From CAZRGV01 sp964599655 (lineage in GTDB: Bacteria; Planctomycetota; Planctomycetia; Isosphaerales; Isosphaeraceae): 53,046 nt of DNA. A model generated the notes under the pieces. The model ran no database searches. It was not told the origin of the DNA and saw only the letters and a program-made list of their open reading frames with translations. Shown in pieces: positions 19,150-27,348 of the stretch (the first letter of the stretch is position 1; every line of letters starts with the position of its first letter). Location: positions 1 to 53,046 of the forward strand of contig CAZRGV010000030.1 in the NCBI GenBank assembly GCA_964599655.1, read 5' to 3'. The position numbers were made by a program, and so were the translations under genes.

Positions 19150-20343
19150 TCAATCCTCTTTGGGATCGCCCTGCTGGACCCACGCCTCATTGAATCGGGC
19201 GTGCTGGATGGTGCTGCCGTCCCTGGTGCCGTGGGTGTACGAGACGTGGATCGAGCCGTCGGCGGCCTGCATGATCGACGGGTAGTGGAACGAGCCTTCC
19301 CCAGGTTGCTTTTTCTCGATGTGACGGGTCCGGGTCCAGGTCTTCCCCTCGTCGTCGGAGATCGAGACGGCCAGGCTGTGCCGGCCCGACGTGGTGTCGT
19401 TGTAGACGATCGCCCAGTGGCCGTTGGACAGGCGGATGGCCTCGATGCCCGCGCCTGGGTTGGGAAGCTCCGATTCGGTGACGGGGCTCCAGGTTTTTCC
19501 CTCATCGGTCGAGGTGCTCAGGCGAATCCGGCGTTTTGGGCCGTTCTCACGCATGAAGGCGACGATCGTGCCATCATTCCGGCGCACCAGGCTCGGCTGG
19601 ATATTGCCGAACCCGATCATCGGGCTGCTGAACGACCAGGTGGCGCCGTTGTCGTCGCTGATGGCGACGATCGAGGCCGAGAAGGTGTCGGTATAGAGCG
19701 GCAGGAGCCAGCGGCCCGAGGGGAGCACGGTCGGATGAACGCGGGGCATCCAGCCGAGTCGCTGGTAGAGCAGATCCTTGGCGCGGGTCTCGATCTCCGC
19801 GACCTGAGTCGCCTGAATCGTGGGACGGACGTTGCGGATCGACGGGAGGGCTTCGGCCATGGCCTTGTCGAAACCCTCGGGGGTGACGTGCAAAACGCCT
19901 TCGCGGGTCCATTCGGGAGCGCCGGCGGAGCCGGGATCGCGCGCCATCTTGTACTTCAGGAGGGCCCCTTCCCAGCGGTGGTCGATGATCGTCGGCCAGA
20001 AAAGCCAGAGGGTCTTGTCGGGGGCCGCGAACAGCGCGGGATTGCAGTCGGGATAACCCGGCGTGTCCGCCAGAAGAAAGCGGGGCTCCCAGGCCGACTG
20101 ACCCTTGCGAAGCCTCGAGCCAAGCACCTCGACGTCATCCGCGGTGCGCTCGCCGGTCCCACGATACCAGGCCACGAGGAGGTCACCATTGGGCAACTCG
20201 ACGATGCAGGAGGCGTGATTGTGCTTCTTCTCGGCCGGAAAAATCGGCTCGCTGGAGAAGAACGGCTCGTCATCGGCGAGGGCGGCGGAGGCCAGCGGCC
20301 CGGCCACGAGGGCGGCCAGGGTCAAGGCGCGGAGCAGTCGCAT
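19150..20343 (-). CDS. Exported sialidase-like (Asp-box) enzyme, probably its own gene
   Basis: Starting at ATG 20341-20343 gives 397 residues with its own signal peptide, MRLLRALTLAALVAGPLASA followed by ALADDEP. The mature part is a six-bladed propeller candidate of the BNR/sialidase superfamily. Three Asp boxes are visible: SDDNGATWSF, STDEGKTWSP and SDDEGKTWTR. Other fitting segments are HNHASCIVELPNGDLLVAWY, LWLFWPTIIDHRWEGALLKY and VHPTVLPSGRWLLPLYTDTF. Such planctomycete proteins are annotated as exo-alpha-sialidases, but many probably act on other glycans. The upstream gene reads into it without a stop. GGGGATT a few bases before the ATG is only a weak ribosome site. Confidence 0.8.
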   Translation of the reverse strand: MRLLRALTLAALVAGPLASAALADDEPFFSSEPIFPAEKKHNHASCIVELPNGDLLVAWYRGTGERTADDVEVLGSRLRKGQSAWEPRFLLADTPGYPDCNPALFAAPDKTLWLFWPTIIDHRWEGALLKYKMARDPGSAGAPEWTREGVLHVTPEGFDKAMAEALPSIRNVRPTIQATQVAEIETRAKDLLYQRLGWMPRVHPTVLPSGRWLLPLYTDTFSASIVAISDDNGATWSFSSPMIGFGNIQPSLVRRNDGTIVAFMRENGPKRRIRLSTSTDEGKTWSPVTESELPNPGAGIEAIRLSNGHWAIVYNDTTSGRHSLAVSISDDEGKTWTRTRHIEKKQPGEGSFHYPSIMQAADGSIHVSYTHGTRDGSTIQHARFNEAWVQQGDPKED

Positions 20344-23262
20344 GGGAGGAATCCCCGTCGAATGCCAGGCGGTTGGAAGGCTCGAACGCGGTCGACCCAG
20401 AATGCGCCGGCCGGGTTCGTCATGCAAGGGGCGAGCCTCGGCGCGGCGGGGCCGATCGGCGGAAAGGCTGATGCGCTTTTCTCGCATGGTCTGACCATTG
20501 ACCGACGCCGCATGCACGAGAATCGAGCCGCCTCGCGCGCCTTCGACCCGGTTCCCCGACTCATTCAAGACGAGCTCCCCTGGATCGCCCGATCGCGGGT
20601 CGCCGATGGTGAATGCCGGGGGAGGGCCTTCCCCGTTCGGGCGGTGTCGAAGGAACTCGGGCGTCCATCGCGTCACGTTGTTTTTCAAGGTGGCGCTCAT
20701 GTACACGCGACCGCGACTCGACTTGACCGGCGGACCGTGCTCAACGGCCAGGGTTCCGCCCCGGAGGGCGTCTTCGAGGGTGTTCTCCTCAATCAGGCCG
20801 CCGAAGAACGGGGCATGCGACCATCCCCAGGGGCCGGGATGCTCGGTCGGCGAGGCGGTAAATCGGAACGCCTCGCCACAACCGAGGACGTGGTTCTTCA
20901 GGACCTTCGTTCCGTAATGATGGCCGACCAGCACCATGCCGGCCGCGACCGACCCGCCCCTCGCATCGATCGTGTTTCCCTCGAAAACCTCGTTGACGAA
21001 GCCGTTGCCGATCGAGATGGGATACTCGCCTTGCGGCAATGCATCGTCCATCAAATACGTGGTTGTGTTGATCCGTTGCGCGATGCGGCGATACTGGCCG
21101 GCCTGGGGTCCGGAGAGGATCGCCACGACGTCGCCAGGCTCGGCGGGGTCGCCTTGCGGCGGAGGGATGACCAGGATCTGGCCGTCGGGCGAAACGACCA
21201 GCGGCGATCCCTCGAAACGAAGGCGGTAGGACTCGGTCAGGATAATCTCGGGGGCGTTTTCCTGCACCTTGTCGTCGTCACGGGGACCGATGCCGGTGAC
21301 GTTGTTGTTCTGGATGGTGTCGTTGACGCCGCCGGCCGTCAGGACCAGGAAGCGCCAGGTCTTGCCCGAGGGGCCGACCGGGCGCGCGGTGTTGCCGCTG
21401 ACGACGAGGTCGTGCGTGTGATGCACCGAGAAGACCGAGAAGGAATAGGTCCCCGGATGCGTACCTCGGTAGTCGTTGCCGACCAGGCGCCAGGGACCGC
21501 CGATCAGCTCGGTGATGCCGCCTCGGAGGACGTTATTCTCAATCTGTCCACAGGTGGCCGAGGTCAGCCGGATCAGGCGAGCGGCCTCTTCCCACTTGCC
21601 AGCGGGCGGAGGGGATTCGAGGTCGAGCTTGCGAAGAACGAGATCGACCTTGAGGTCGTGGTGACCCTGGTCGTGGTTGTCGGTCGAGCCGATCACGGCC
21701 GGTCCGTAGTCGATGTCGGGTGCCCAGCGAACGGGTCCGGCAAAGCGGACGGCGAAGCCTTCGAGGGTGGTGTGTCCGCTGTGGATCTTGATGGCGGCGG
21801 TCCAGGGCGGCTCGGACGGGGCTTGCGAGAAGACGAGTGTCGTTCCCGGACCGGTTCCCACGATCGTGACGGGTCGGTTCAGGATCAAGGGGTGGTTGAG
21901 CCGGTACTGGCCTGGCGCGAGCCGCACCGTGCCGAAGCGGTTGGCCAGGGCGTTCAGGTCGTCGCCAGGATGGGCCACGGTCGAGCTGGAGGCTGGGCCG
22001 GGGGCGCGTTTTCCTGGGTCGGCGGGTCCGCCGGGGAATCGGGCCACGGCCATCGAGCCATCACGAAGCAGGAGCCGAAGAGTCAATGTTGCGCCCGACT
22101 CATCGCGGATGGGCGGAAAAAACAGGTCGGCCTGGCCTGGCGATTGGCCTCGTCGAGGGGTCAGGGGCAAGGGATAGGGGGCGACATCAAAGGCGATGTC
22201 GTCCCGCTCCTTGTAGACCCAGGCTCCGCCGACCGGATCGCTGAGGGCCGCCGCCACGACCGATGGCGTCGGCAAGCCGCTGAGCAGGAGGTGAACCGCG
22301 CCTGGGTTCGAGGGATCGCGGCCATCCTGCCCAAGCCATCGGACCGTGATCCGGTTGGACACCACCTTGGGAAGCGCGGGGCGATTGACGCGAAGGTTTG
22401 GGTCGGCGCGGCCTGCCTTGACCGTCACATGGTCGGTTTTGCCATTGGCGTAGGCGACCGTCAAGGCCAGGGTCTGACCGCTCCGGTCGCGATCCGGGTT
22501 GAAGAAGAGATCGGCTTTGGAGGGATCGTCGCCGCGCCGGATCAGCTCGGCGTTGGGATGCGCCTTCGGATTGACCCCGAACTGCCAGAGTCCGCCGCCG
22601 GGAGCCTGAATGCCAACAGCCTGAACCTCGATCTTTGGGGAGAGGTTTTCGAGCGCGATCTGGACGTCCTGAATCCCATCCGGTCCGACCGAAGGGCCAG
22701 GCCCGGCGCGGTCCTGGCCGACTTGCCCCATCCAACGGGCCTTGAGCCCCTTGCCGGCCATGCGGAGGTTCGGATCGGCCCGTCCACCAGCGACATCGAA
22801 TTCCACCGTCTGCTTGTTGTTGAACCGGAGGTGAATCGTGAACGGGCGGCCGGTCTCGACGCGCGTCGGCTCAAGGAAAAGGTCGGCGGTCGTGGCCCCT
22901 GGCGGTCGGATCATGTGGGCCTTCCAGGGTCCGTGGGAGCCGTTGTACTGCCACTCATCGCCTCCAAGACCGCGGATCGATCCGTATTCGACGTCGAGGT
23001 TCGGCGGCAGGCCGACCAGCCGGATATGGAGGTCCTGCACGTCGCTGCCGGCCAGGGCCGAGTTGGGCCCGACGTAGTCGTGGCCGTCCTGGCCGACCCA
23101 GACGCCGCCCGGTCGCGTGGCCTCGGCTCGACGACCTGCGTTGACCGACGACCTCGACCGCTGTCGAGCCTCCGCCACCGCCGGCACGGACGGCGCGAGC
23201 ACCGAAAGCCAGCCGATCACGGCCAGGCCGATCCAGATCCTACGTCGAGGGATGGTCGTCAT
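19150..23262 (-). CDS. Continuous reading frame: exported three-module/beta-helix protein joined to a sialidase
   Basis: One frame of 1370 codons has no stop between two parts that each look like a complete exported protein. The start is ATG 23260-23262, with GGGAGA eight bases upstream and a signal peptide (RIWIGLAVIGWLSVLAPSVPAVAEA) right after it. Residues 54-167, 177-291 and 308-419 are three related modules, each with a WxGQxGxD motif; the first two end in ADPNLR and the third in ADPGKR. Residues of about 430-940 look like a right-handed parallel beta-helix, as in pectate-lyase-type proteins (HPLILNRPVTIVGTGPGTTL). From residue 974 a second signal peptide and a sialidase-type propeller follow. 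A true fusion would place a signal peptide mid-chain, so two genes are more likely; see the separate sialidase entry. Confidence 0.7.
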   Translation of the reverse strand: MTTIPRRRIWIGLAVIGWLSVLAPSVPAVAEARQRSRSSVNAGRRAEATRPGGVWVGQDGHDYVGPNSALAGSDVQDLHIRLVGLPPNLDVEYGSIRGLGGDEWQYNGSHGPWKAHMIRPPGATTADLFLEPTRVETGRPFTIHLRFNNKQTVEFDVAGGRADPNLRMAGKGLKARWMGQVGQDRAGPGPSVGPDGIQDVQIALENLSPKIEVQAVGIQAPGGGLWQFGVNPKAHPNAELIRRGDDPSKADLFFNPDRDRSGQTLALTVAYANGKTDHVTVKAGRADPNLRVNRPALPKVVSNRITVRWLGQDGRDPSNPGAVHLLLSGLPTPSVVAAALSDPVGGAWVYKERDDIAFDVAPYPLPLTPRRGQSPGQADLFFPPIRDESGATLTLRLLLRDGSMAVARFPGGPADPGKRAPGPASSSTVAHPGDDLNALANRFGTVRLAPGQYRLNHPLILNRPVTIVGTGPGTTLVFSQAPSEPPWTAAIKIHSGHTTLEGFAVRFAGPVRWAPDIDYGPAVIGSTDNHDQGHHDLKVDLVLRKLDLESPPPAGKWEEAARLIRLTSATCGQIENNVLRGGITELIGGPWRLVGNDYRGTHPGTYSFSVFSVHHTHDLVVSGNTARPVGPSGKTWRFLVLTAGGVNDTIQNNNVTGIGPRDDDKVQENAPEIILTESYRLRFEGSPLVVSPDGQILVIPPPQGDPAEPGDVVAILSGPQAGQYRRIAQRINTTTYLMDDALPQGEYPISIGNGFVNEVFEGNTIDARGGSVAAGMVLVGHHYGTKVLKNHVLGCGEAFRFTASPTEHPGPWGWSHAPFFGGLIEENTLEDALRGGTLAVEHGPPVKSSRGRVYMSATLKNNVTRWTPEFLRHRPNGEGPPPAFTIGDPRSGDPGELVLNESGNRVEGARGGSILVHAASVNGQTMREKRISLSADRPRRAEARPLHDEPGRRILGRPRSSLPTAWHSTGIPPMRLLRALTLAALVAGPLASAALADDEPFFSSEPIFPAEKKHNHASCIVELPNGDLLVAWYRGTGERTADDVEVLGSRLRKGQSAWEPRFLLADTPGYPDCNPALFAAPDKTLWLFWPTIIDHRWEGALLKYKMARDPGSAGAPEWTREGVLHVTPEGFDKAMAEALPSIRNVRPTIQATQVAEIETRAKDLLYQRLGWMPRVHPTVLPSGRWLLPLYTDTFSASIVAISDDNGATWSFSSPMIGFGNIQPSLVRRNDGTIVAFMRENGPKRRIRLSTSTDEGKTWSPVTESELPNPGAGIEAIRLSNGHWAIVYNDTTSGRHSLAVSISDDEGKTWTRTRHIEKKQPGEGSFHYPSIMQAADGSIHVSYTHGTRDGSTIQHARFNEAWVQQGDPKED

Positions 23263-23447
23263 CGCGAAGTCTCCCTGGAGTGATGCGTCGTCCCGAACGG
23301 CGCAACCCGCCTCCGTGCCCGTGGGTTCGTTTTTTCTGGATCGGACCGTGTCGTTAGAATCCACGTTTTCCCTACAAATTCTCAGTGGGTTCGTTTCGTC
23401 AGACGCAATTCGGGGTTAGGGCGAGACCCACAAGGCGTGTGCGCGAT

Positions 23448-23483
23448 GGCTCCCCTGACTCAGGCGTTCCGCGTCAGGGAGCC
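23448..23483 (-). terminator. Hairpin downstream of the small membrane protein gene
   Basis: GGCTCCCCTGAC (23448-23459) pairs with GTCAGGGAGCC (23473-23483), eleven pairs with one bulged C and a 13-base loop. It begins about 53 bases past the minus-strand stop at 23536 and upstream of the beta-helix gene. It lacks a T tract, so its role as terminator is plausible but unproven. Confidence 0.45.
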
Positions 23484-23535
23484 CCACGGAGATCATCGGG
23501 GGAATCGTGGGGTGGTCTCAGACGAATTCGCCGGG

Positions 23536-24000
23536 TCAGCCAGAGGGGAGTCGGAATCCGAGCGAATGGGCCGATAGTGCGAGGGCCATCAGGATCCAGA
23601 GCCAGAGAATGATCTGGACGGGAGGCGTGGGGCCTCGAATCCGTCGCACGCGACCCTCGATGCGACGCTCGGCCACGTGGAGGCAGATGTGCCGCCTCCA
23701 ATCCGAGAGCTTGCCGGTTCGTCCGCAGTCGAGGCAGTGGTACTGGAACAGGCCGGGAATCAGCCAGAGGATGGCGATCATCAGGACGACGGCCATGGGG
23801 GCGAACGCACCCACCCAGCCGAGAACCACAATGGCGTACAACGCGGCCAGCCAGACCAGGATCGCGAAGAAGCCGAGAAACGGGTTGGCGACGAGGCGCT
23901 GATACGACTCGGGAGAGTGGTCGAGTTCGATGAGCCGGGTGGGAATGATCGGCTCGAACTCGGGGTCGCGCTCTGGAGGTGGCGTAAGGACCGGTTCCAA
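23536..24000 (-). CDS. Small membrane protein with a Cys-pair motif, unknown function
   Basis: About 154 residues, not a family I recognise. Hydrophobic segments lie at roughly residues 41-62 (FLGFFAILVWLAALYAIVVL) and 65-86, and near the C-terminus (IILWLWILMALALSAHSLGF). Between them is HCLDCGRTGKLSDWRRHICL, whose CLDCG pair and later Cys could bind metal like half a zinc ribbon. The start is the TTG at 23998-24000. An in-frame TGA lies a few codons upstream and no ATG precedes the first membrane segment in frame, so a non-ATG start is needed. It follows the stop of the GT-C-like gene by nine bases and is probably co-transcribed with it. Confidence 0.7.
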   Translation of the reverse strand: MEPVLTPPPERDPEFEPIIPTRLIELDHSPESYQRLVANPFLGFFAILVWLAALYAIVVLGWVGAFAPMAVVLMIAILWLIPGLFQYHCLDCGRTGKLSDWRRHICLHVAERRIEGRVRRIRGPTPPVQIILWLWILMALALSAHSLGFRLPSG

Positions 24001-24009
24001 GGCTCGCCA

Positions 24010-25641
24010 TCATCCTTCAGGACGAAGCCGGAGCAGGGATGTCGAGCCCGGATCGGGGGTGTCCGGCCCGGGTGCCTCCCGGCGCTCCCAGACGCTATAG
24101 TGTCCCACCTGACCGACAACATCATATCCAAGCTCAGGCAAGGGCCGTGCCAGACCTGAGACGTCACCGGGCCCTCGGCGGCCATCGACCGGGAGGATCA
24201 CCACGCGGACCGGTCCTTCCGTCAACGCCGAACGAAGCCAGACCTCACGTGGTTCGGCGGCTCCAACGGCCTCGAACTGGCCGTAAAGCCATTCGTCATG
24301 AGCAAGGGCAAGGTTGCCGAACCGCCGGTTGTGCTGGGGCTGCCCGACAAAGTAGCGTTCCGAGCGGGAACGCGCGGAAACTCTCGGATCGTCCAGCAAG
24401 GTCCGAAGGTTGGCACGGTCCTCCTCGCGATTCAGGGCCGAGACGAAGGCGAGTTGGGCGTTTCGCCCCAGTAAGACCAGAAGCGCCAGGCCCAAGGGGA
24501 CGAGACGGCCGAATGTCAACGGCCCGTCGACCACACGGTCGAGCGCGCGACCAACCCAAAGACTCGCGAACACGATGGCCGGCATGGCGTAGTTGACGAA
24601 AGCCCCCGTGCTGTTGAGACAGAGAGCCCCCGCCAGGGCCGTCTCCGCGATGAGATAGAGCCAGAGAATCGCGTCAAGCCAACCGCCGAGGGCTCGTTTC
24701 GGACCGGCCCAGAGACAGGCGAGCACCAGGGCGACCAGGCCGATCGATCGCTTGGCGACCTCTCCGCCGACCATGGCGACGTGTCCCCAGGACGCCCGGG
24801 CGATTCGCCCGAACTCCGCCGGCAACAGGAAGACGGCGCGGGAGGTTCTCCCGGACGTGAGCCATTCCTCCATACCATAGTAAGCCAGGACGACCAGAGC
24901 CCCAAGAGCCAGGGCGAGAAGGAGCGTTCCGATCCGGGCTCGACCTCGCCACCAGGCCAGCAGGCCGAGCAGCGTGGTCACGACCGCCGCCGCCACGTCG
25001 TGCTGCTTGACACAAAACGCGAGACCAAAGCCGAGGTACGCCAGGGTCAGTCGCCAGCCCGATCGAGAAACGTCGCGGAGACCGCGCAGCGCCAGTGCCA
25101 CGCCGAATGTCTGAAGACCAACGCCGAGCATGTCGGCACGGACCGTGAGCGGCAGACTGCCGACGATTGGGGCGCCGGCGATCAGCAAGGTCGACCAGAC
25201 GCCCGCGCGCGCCGGAGCGCCGTCGAGCCTCGCGATCCGGTAGGCGGCCGCCAGGGTAATCAAGAGGCCCAGGAACGAAAGGACGCGGCCCGCGTAGAGC
25301 GAGGAGGCGATGGGATCGACCCCCAGGCGGGCGATGGGCCAGGCCAGCAAACCGGCCAGACGGTAGTAAAGCGGTGGATGGATCAGGACCAGCGGCATCG
25401 CGCCCGAATAAGGACCGTACAGTGTGGACGATCCGTCGTGAAGTTGTTGAGCCACGGCCAGTGCCAGCGGGGTCTCGAGGTGGTTGGTGTCGTCGAGCTC
25501 GGTGGCGATGCCGAGGTGATAGCCCTGATAAACCAGGACCGAGGACGCCAGGACCAGAGTGATCGCACCGGCGAGCCCCGGCCGGGCGCGGCGAGGCGGC
25601 GTCTCGGGCGGCGTCGAGATCGGCGCGGGCTCGGCCTGCAT
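24010..25641 (-). CDS. GT-C-like polytopic membrane protein, copy B
   Basis: A 543-residue membrane protein with about ten hydrophobic segments and a soluble C-terminal region of about 130 residues. The first outer loop contains ELDDTNHLETPLA, with the acidic pair placed as in GT-C glycosyltransferases (GT39/GT83 type) that use lipid-linked sugars. Further landmarks are LIHPPLYYRLAGLLAWP, RADMLGVGLQTFGVALALRG and AFCVKQHDVAAA, which recur in the next gene. The closing region (RYFVGQPQHNRRFGNLALAH, AEPREVWLRSALTEGPVRVV) is also shared. The start ATG 25639-25641 lies four bases past the stop of its paralogue, so they form an operon. The exact reaction is unknown. Confidence 0.82.
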   Translation of the reverse strand: MQAEPAPISTPPETPPRRARPGLAGAITLVLASSVLVYQGYHLGIATELDDTNHLETPLALAVAQQLHDGSSTLYGPYSGAMPLVLIHPPLYYRLAGLLAWPIARLGVDPIASSLYAGRVLSFLGLLITLAAAYRIARLDGAPARAGVWSTLLIAGAPIVGSLPLTVRADMLGVGLQTFGVALALRGLRDVSRSGWRLTLAYLGFGLAFCVKQHDVAAAVVTTLLGLLAWWRGRARIGTLLLALALGALVVLAYYGMEEWLTSGRTSRAVFLLPAEFGRIARASWGHVAMVGGEVAKRSIGLVALVLACLWAGPKRALGGWLDAILWLYLIAETALAGALCLNSTGAFVNYAMPAIVFASLWVGRALDRVVDGPLTFGRLVPLGLALLVLLGRNAQLAFVSALNREEDRANLRTLLDDPRVSARSRSERYFVGQPQHNRRFGNLALAHDEWLYGQFEAVGAAEPREVWLRSALTEGPVRVVILPVDGRRGPGDVSGLARPLPELGYDVVGQVGHYSVWERREAPGPDTPDPGSTSLLRLRPEG

Positions 25642-25645
25642 GCAA

Positions 25646-27184
25646 TCAGAGTCCCTTTGGCTCAGCGTCGGATCCAGNNNNNNNNNNNNNNNNNNNNNNN
25701 NNNNNNNNNNNNNNNNNNNNNNNNNNNNNNNNNAAAGGCTTGGCCAGGCCGGGAACCCGGTCCGCTTCGCCGGCGACAATCACCTGGCGAACCGGCCCAT
25801 CGGTCAGGGCCGACTTCAGCCAGGACTCGCGAGGCTCGGCGGCGGAGATCGATTCGAAGGCCCCGTATAACCAGTCGTCGTGAATCAAGGCGCGGCGACC
25901 GTGAAGACGATTCAAGCTCTGCCGTTCGACGAAGTAGCGCTGATGATCGGACCAACGGGTCATCGTGTCGTCTGAAAACATGGCGTGCAGGGTCGCGCGG
26001 TCTTCGGCTCGGGCGAATTCGGTCTGGGCAATCCATCGCAGGTCCGCCAGCAGCAGGACCAGCAACGAAGCCAACACCGCAAGCAACGGACCGGGCGAGA
26101 CCTCGGCCAGCAGGCGATCGAGCGCCCGGCCGACGAGGATCGCCGCGAAGACGACGGCCTGGAGCGCGTAATTATAGGCGGCCCCCGCGTTGAACAGGCA
26201 AAGCGGCACCAGAGCGAGCAACTCCACCGCCAGATAGCCGAGGAGAAGGCGTTCGAGTCGGCCGCGGAGCCACCGCCGTCGAAGGCCCCACGCGCAAGCC
26301 ACCGCCAGCGCGATCAGCCCGACCGACCTCCTCGCGGTAATGTCGAAAATCGATCGAACGTGACCCCAACCCGCGTAGTTGATCGCCCGGAACGGCCCAC
26401 CAGGATAAATGAAGACCGATTGAAGCATCCGACCACCCGTCAGAAGATTCTCGACGGCAAGGTCGGTCAAAACCAAGGCCAGGGCAACTCCGTGCGCCAT
26501 GACGATCGGCCCCAGCCTCGTCCGTCCCTGGAACCATGCCGTCAGGAGAACGCACGTGCTGAAGGCCGCCACGGTCAGATTCTGCTGCTTGACGCAGAAC
26601 GCCAAGGCGAACGCCGCATAGGCCGTCGCAAGCCGAAGAGCCTGGCGCCGGCCGTCGAGCCAGGTTCGCAGGACCAGCAGCGCGCCGAGCGTTTGAAGGC
26701 CAACGCCGGGCGCGTCGGGTCGGAGCATCGCCGTAAGGTTGCCGAGGATCGGCGAGGCGGCGACCAGTGCCACGGCGATGCCACCGGCCCGCTTCGAACC
26801 ACCGTCGAGGCGAGCGATACCCACGACCGCCACCAGGCCGACGATTGTGCCGAGCATCGCGAGGAACCGGCCGGCGTAGAGCGTCGCCAGTAACGGGTCG
26901 GCCCCACCCTTGACGAACGGCCAGGCGAGCAACGCGACCAGGCGATAGTAGAGCGGAGCGTGAATCAGGACCGACGGGTGCGCGCCCGAAAACGGGCCGT
27001 AGAAGCGGCCTGGTCCCTCCTCGAACTGACCCGCGACCGCGCTGGCCAGAACCGTCTCGAACGGACCGACGTCCTCGCGTTGGAGTGCGATCCAGAGCCA
27101 GTAGCCAAGATGGATCGTCGCGGCGAGCGCGAGCGGCACGTAAACCAGAAGAATCGAGCCGGAACGGCGGGGCAGACGGCTCAT
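25646..27184 (-). CDS. GT-C-like polytopic membrane protein, copy A, with a gap near its end
   Basis: A 512-residue paralogue of the following gene with the same membrane layout. Shared segments are ALQREDVGPFETVLASAVAG in the first outer loop (acidic pair ED), LIHAPLYYRLVALLAWP, RPDAPGVGLQTLGALLVLR, ALAFCVKQQNLTVAAF and AEPRESWLKSALTDGPVRQV. A block of 56 N removes about 20 residues near the C-terminus. The paralogue has a stretch of similar length there (LPELGYDVVGQVGHYSVWER), so the gap size is plausible. Nine ordinary residues and a TGA follow the gap. The start ATG 27182-27184 directly precedes basic residues and the first membrane segment. It is the first gene of a minus-strand operon divergent from argB. 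Confidence 0.82.
   Translation of the reverse strand: MSRLPRRSGSILLVYVPLALAATIHLGYWLWIALQREDVGPFETVLASAVAGQFEEGPGRFYGPFSGAHPSVLIHAPLYYRLVALLAWPFVKGGADPLLATLYAGRFLAMLGTIVGLVAVVGIARLDGGSKRAGGIAVALVAASPILGNLTAMLRPDAPGVGLQTLGALLVLRTWLDGRRQALRLATAYAAFALAFCVKQQNLTVAAFSTCVLLTAWFQGRTRLGPIVMAHGVALALVLTDLAVENLLTGGRMLQSVFIYPGGPFRAINYAGWGHVRSIFDITARRSVGLIALAVACAWGLRRRWLRGRLERLLLGYLAVELLALVPLCLFNAGAAYNYALQAVVFAAILVGRALDRLLAEVSPGPLLAVLASLLVLLLADLRWIAQTEFARAEDRATLHAMFSDDTMTRWSDHQRYFVERQSLNRLHGRRALIHDDWLYGAFESISAAEPRESWLKSALTDGPVRQVIVAGEADRVPGLAKPXXXXXXXXXXXXXXXXXXXXGSDAEPKGL
25678..25733. other. Assembly gap (56 N)
   Basis: Undetermined bases inside the C-terminal region of the GT-C-like copy A gene. By comparison with copy B the length fits about 19-20 residues. 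Confidence 0.98.
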
Positions 27185-27348
27185 AGGCGCGGCCTCATGC
27201 CGGGTCCGTCCGCCGGGTGATCCGTGAGCCCGACGGCCGGTTCGTCCTTGACGCGAGAGTTCGTACTTTACAGGGGGCTCGGAGATTCCAACAATATCAT
27301 TTTGGCTTTTGGCTCGGAGTCTGTGGGCTGGGGGCCGGGGAGAGCACG

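Noticed and set aside
19201..23283. A 1360-codon open frame antisense to the beta-helix/sialidase frame
   Set aside because: It is a shadow of the real gene: high GC leaves few stops in the opposite frame, the product is Arg/Gly/Asp-rich with no domain, while the minus strand shows signal peptides, Asp boxes and repeats.
23263..23364. Longer N-terminus for the beta-helix protein
   Set aside because: The extension is charged and precedes a proper ribosome site and signal peptide at the chosen start.
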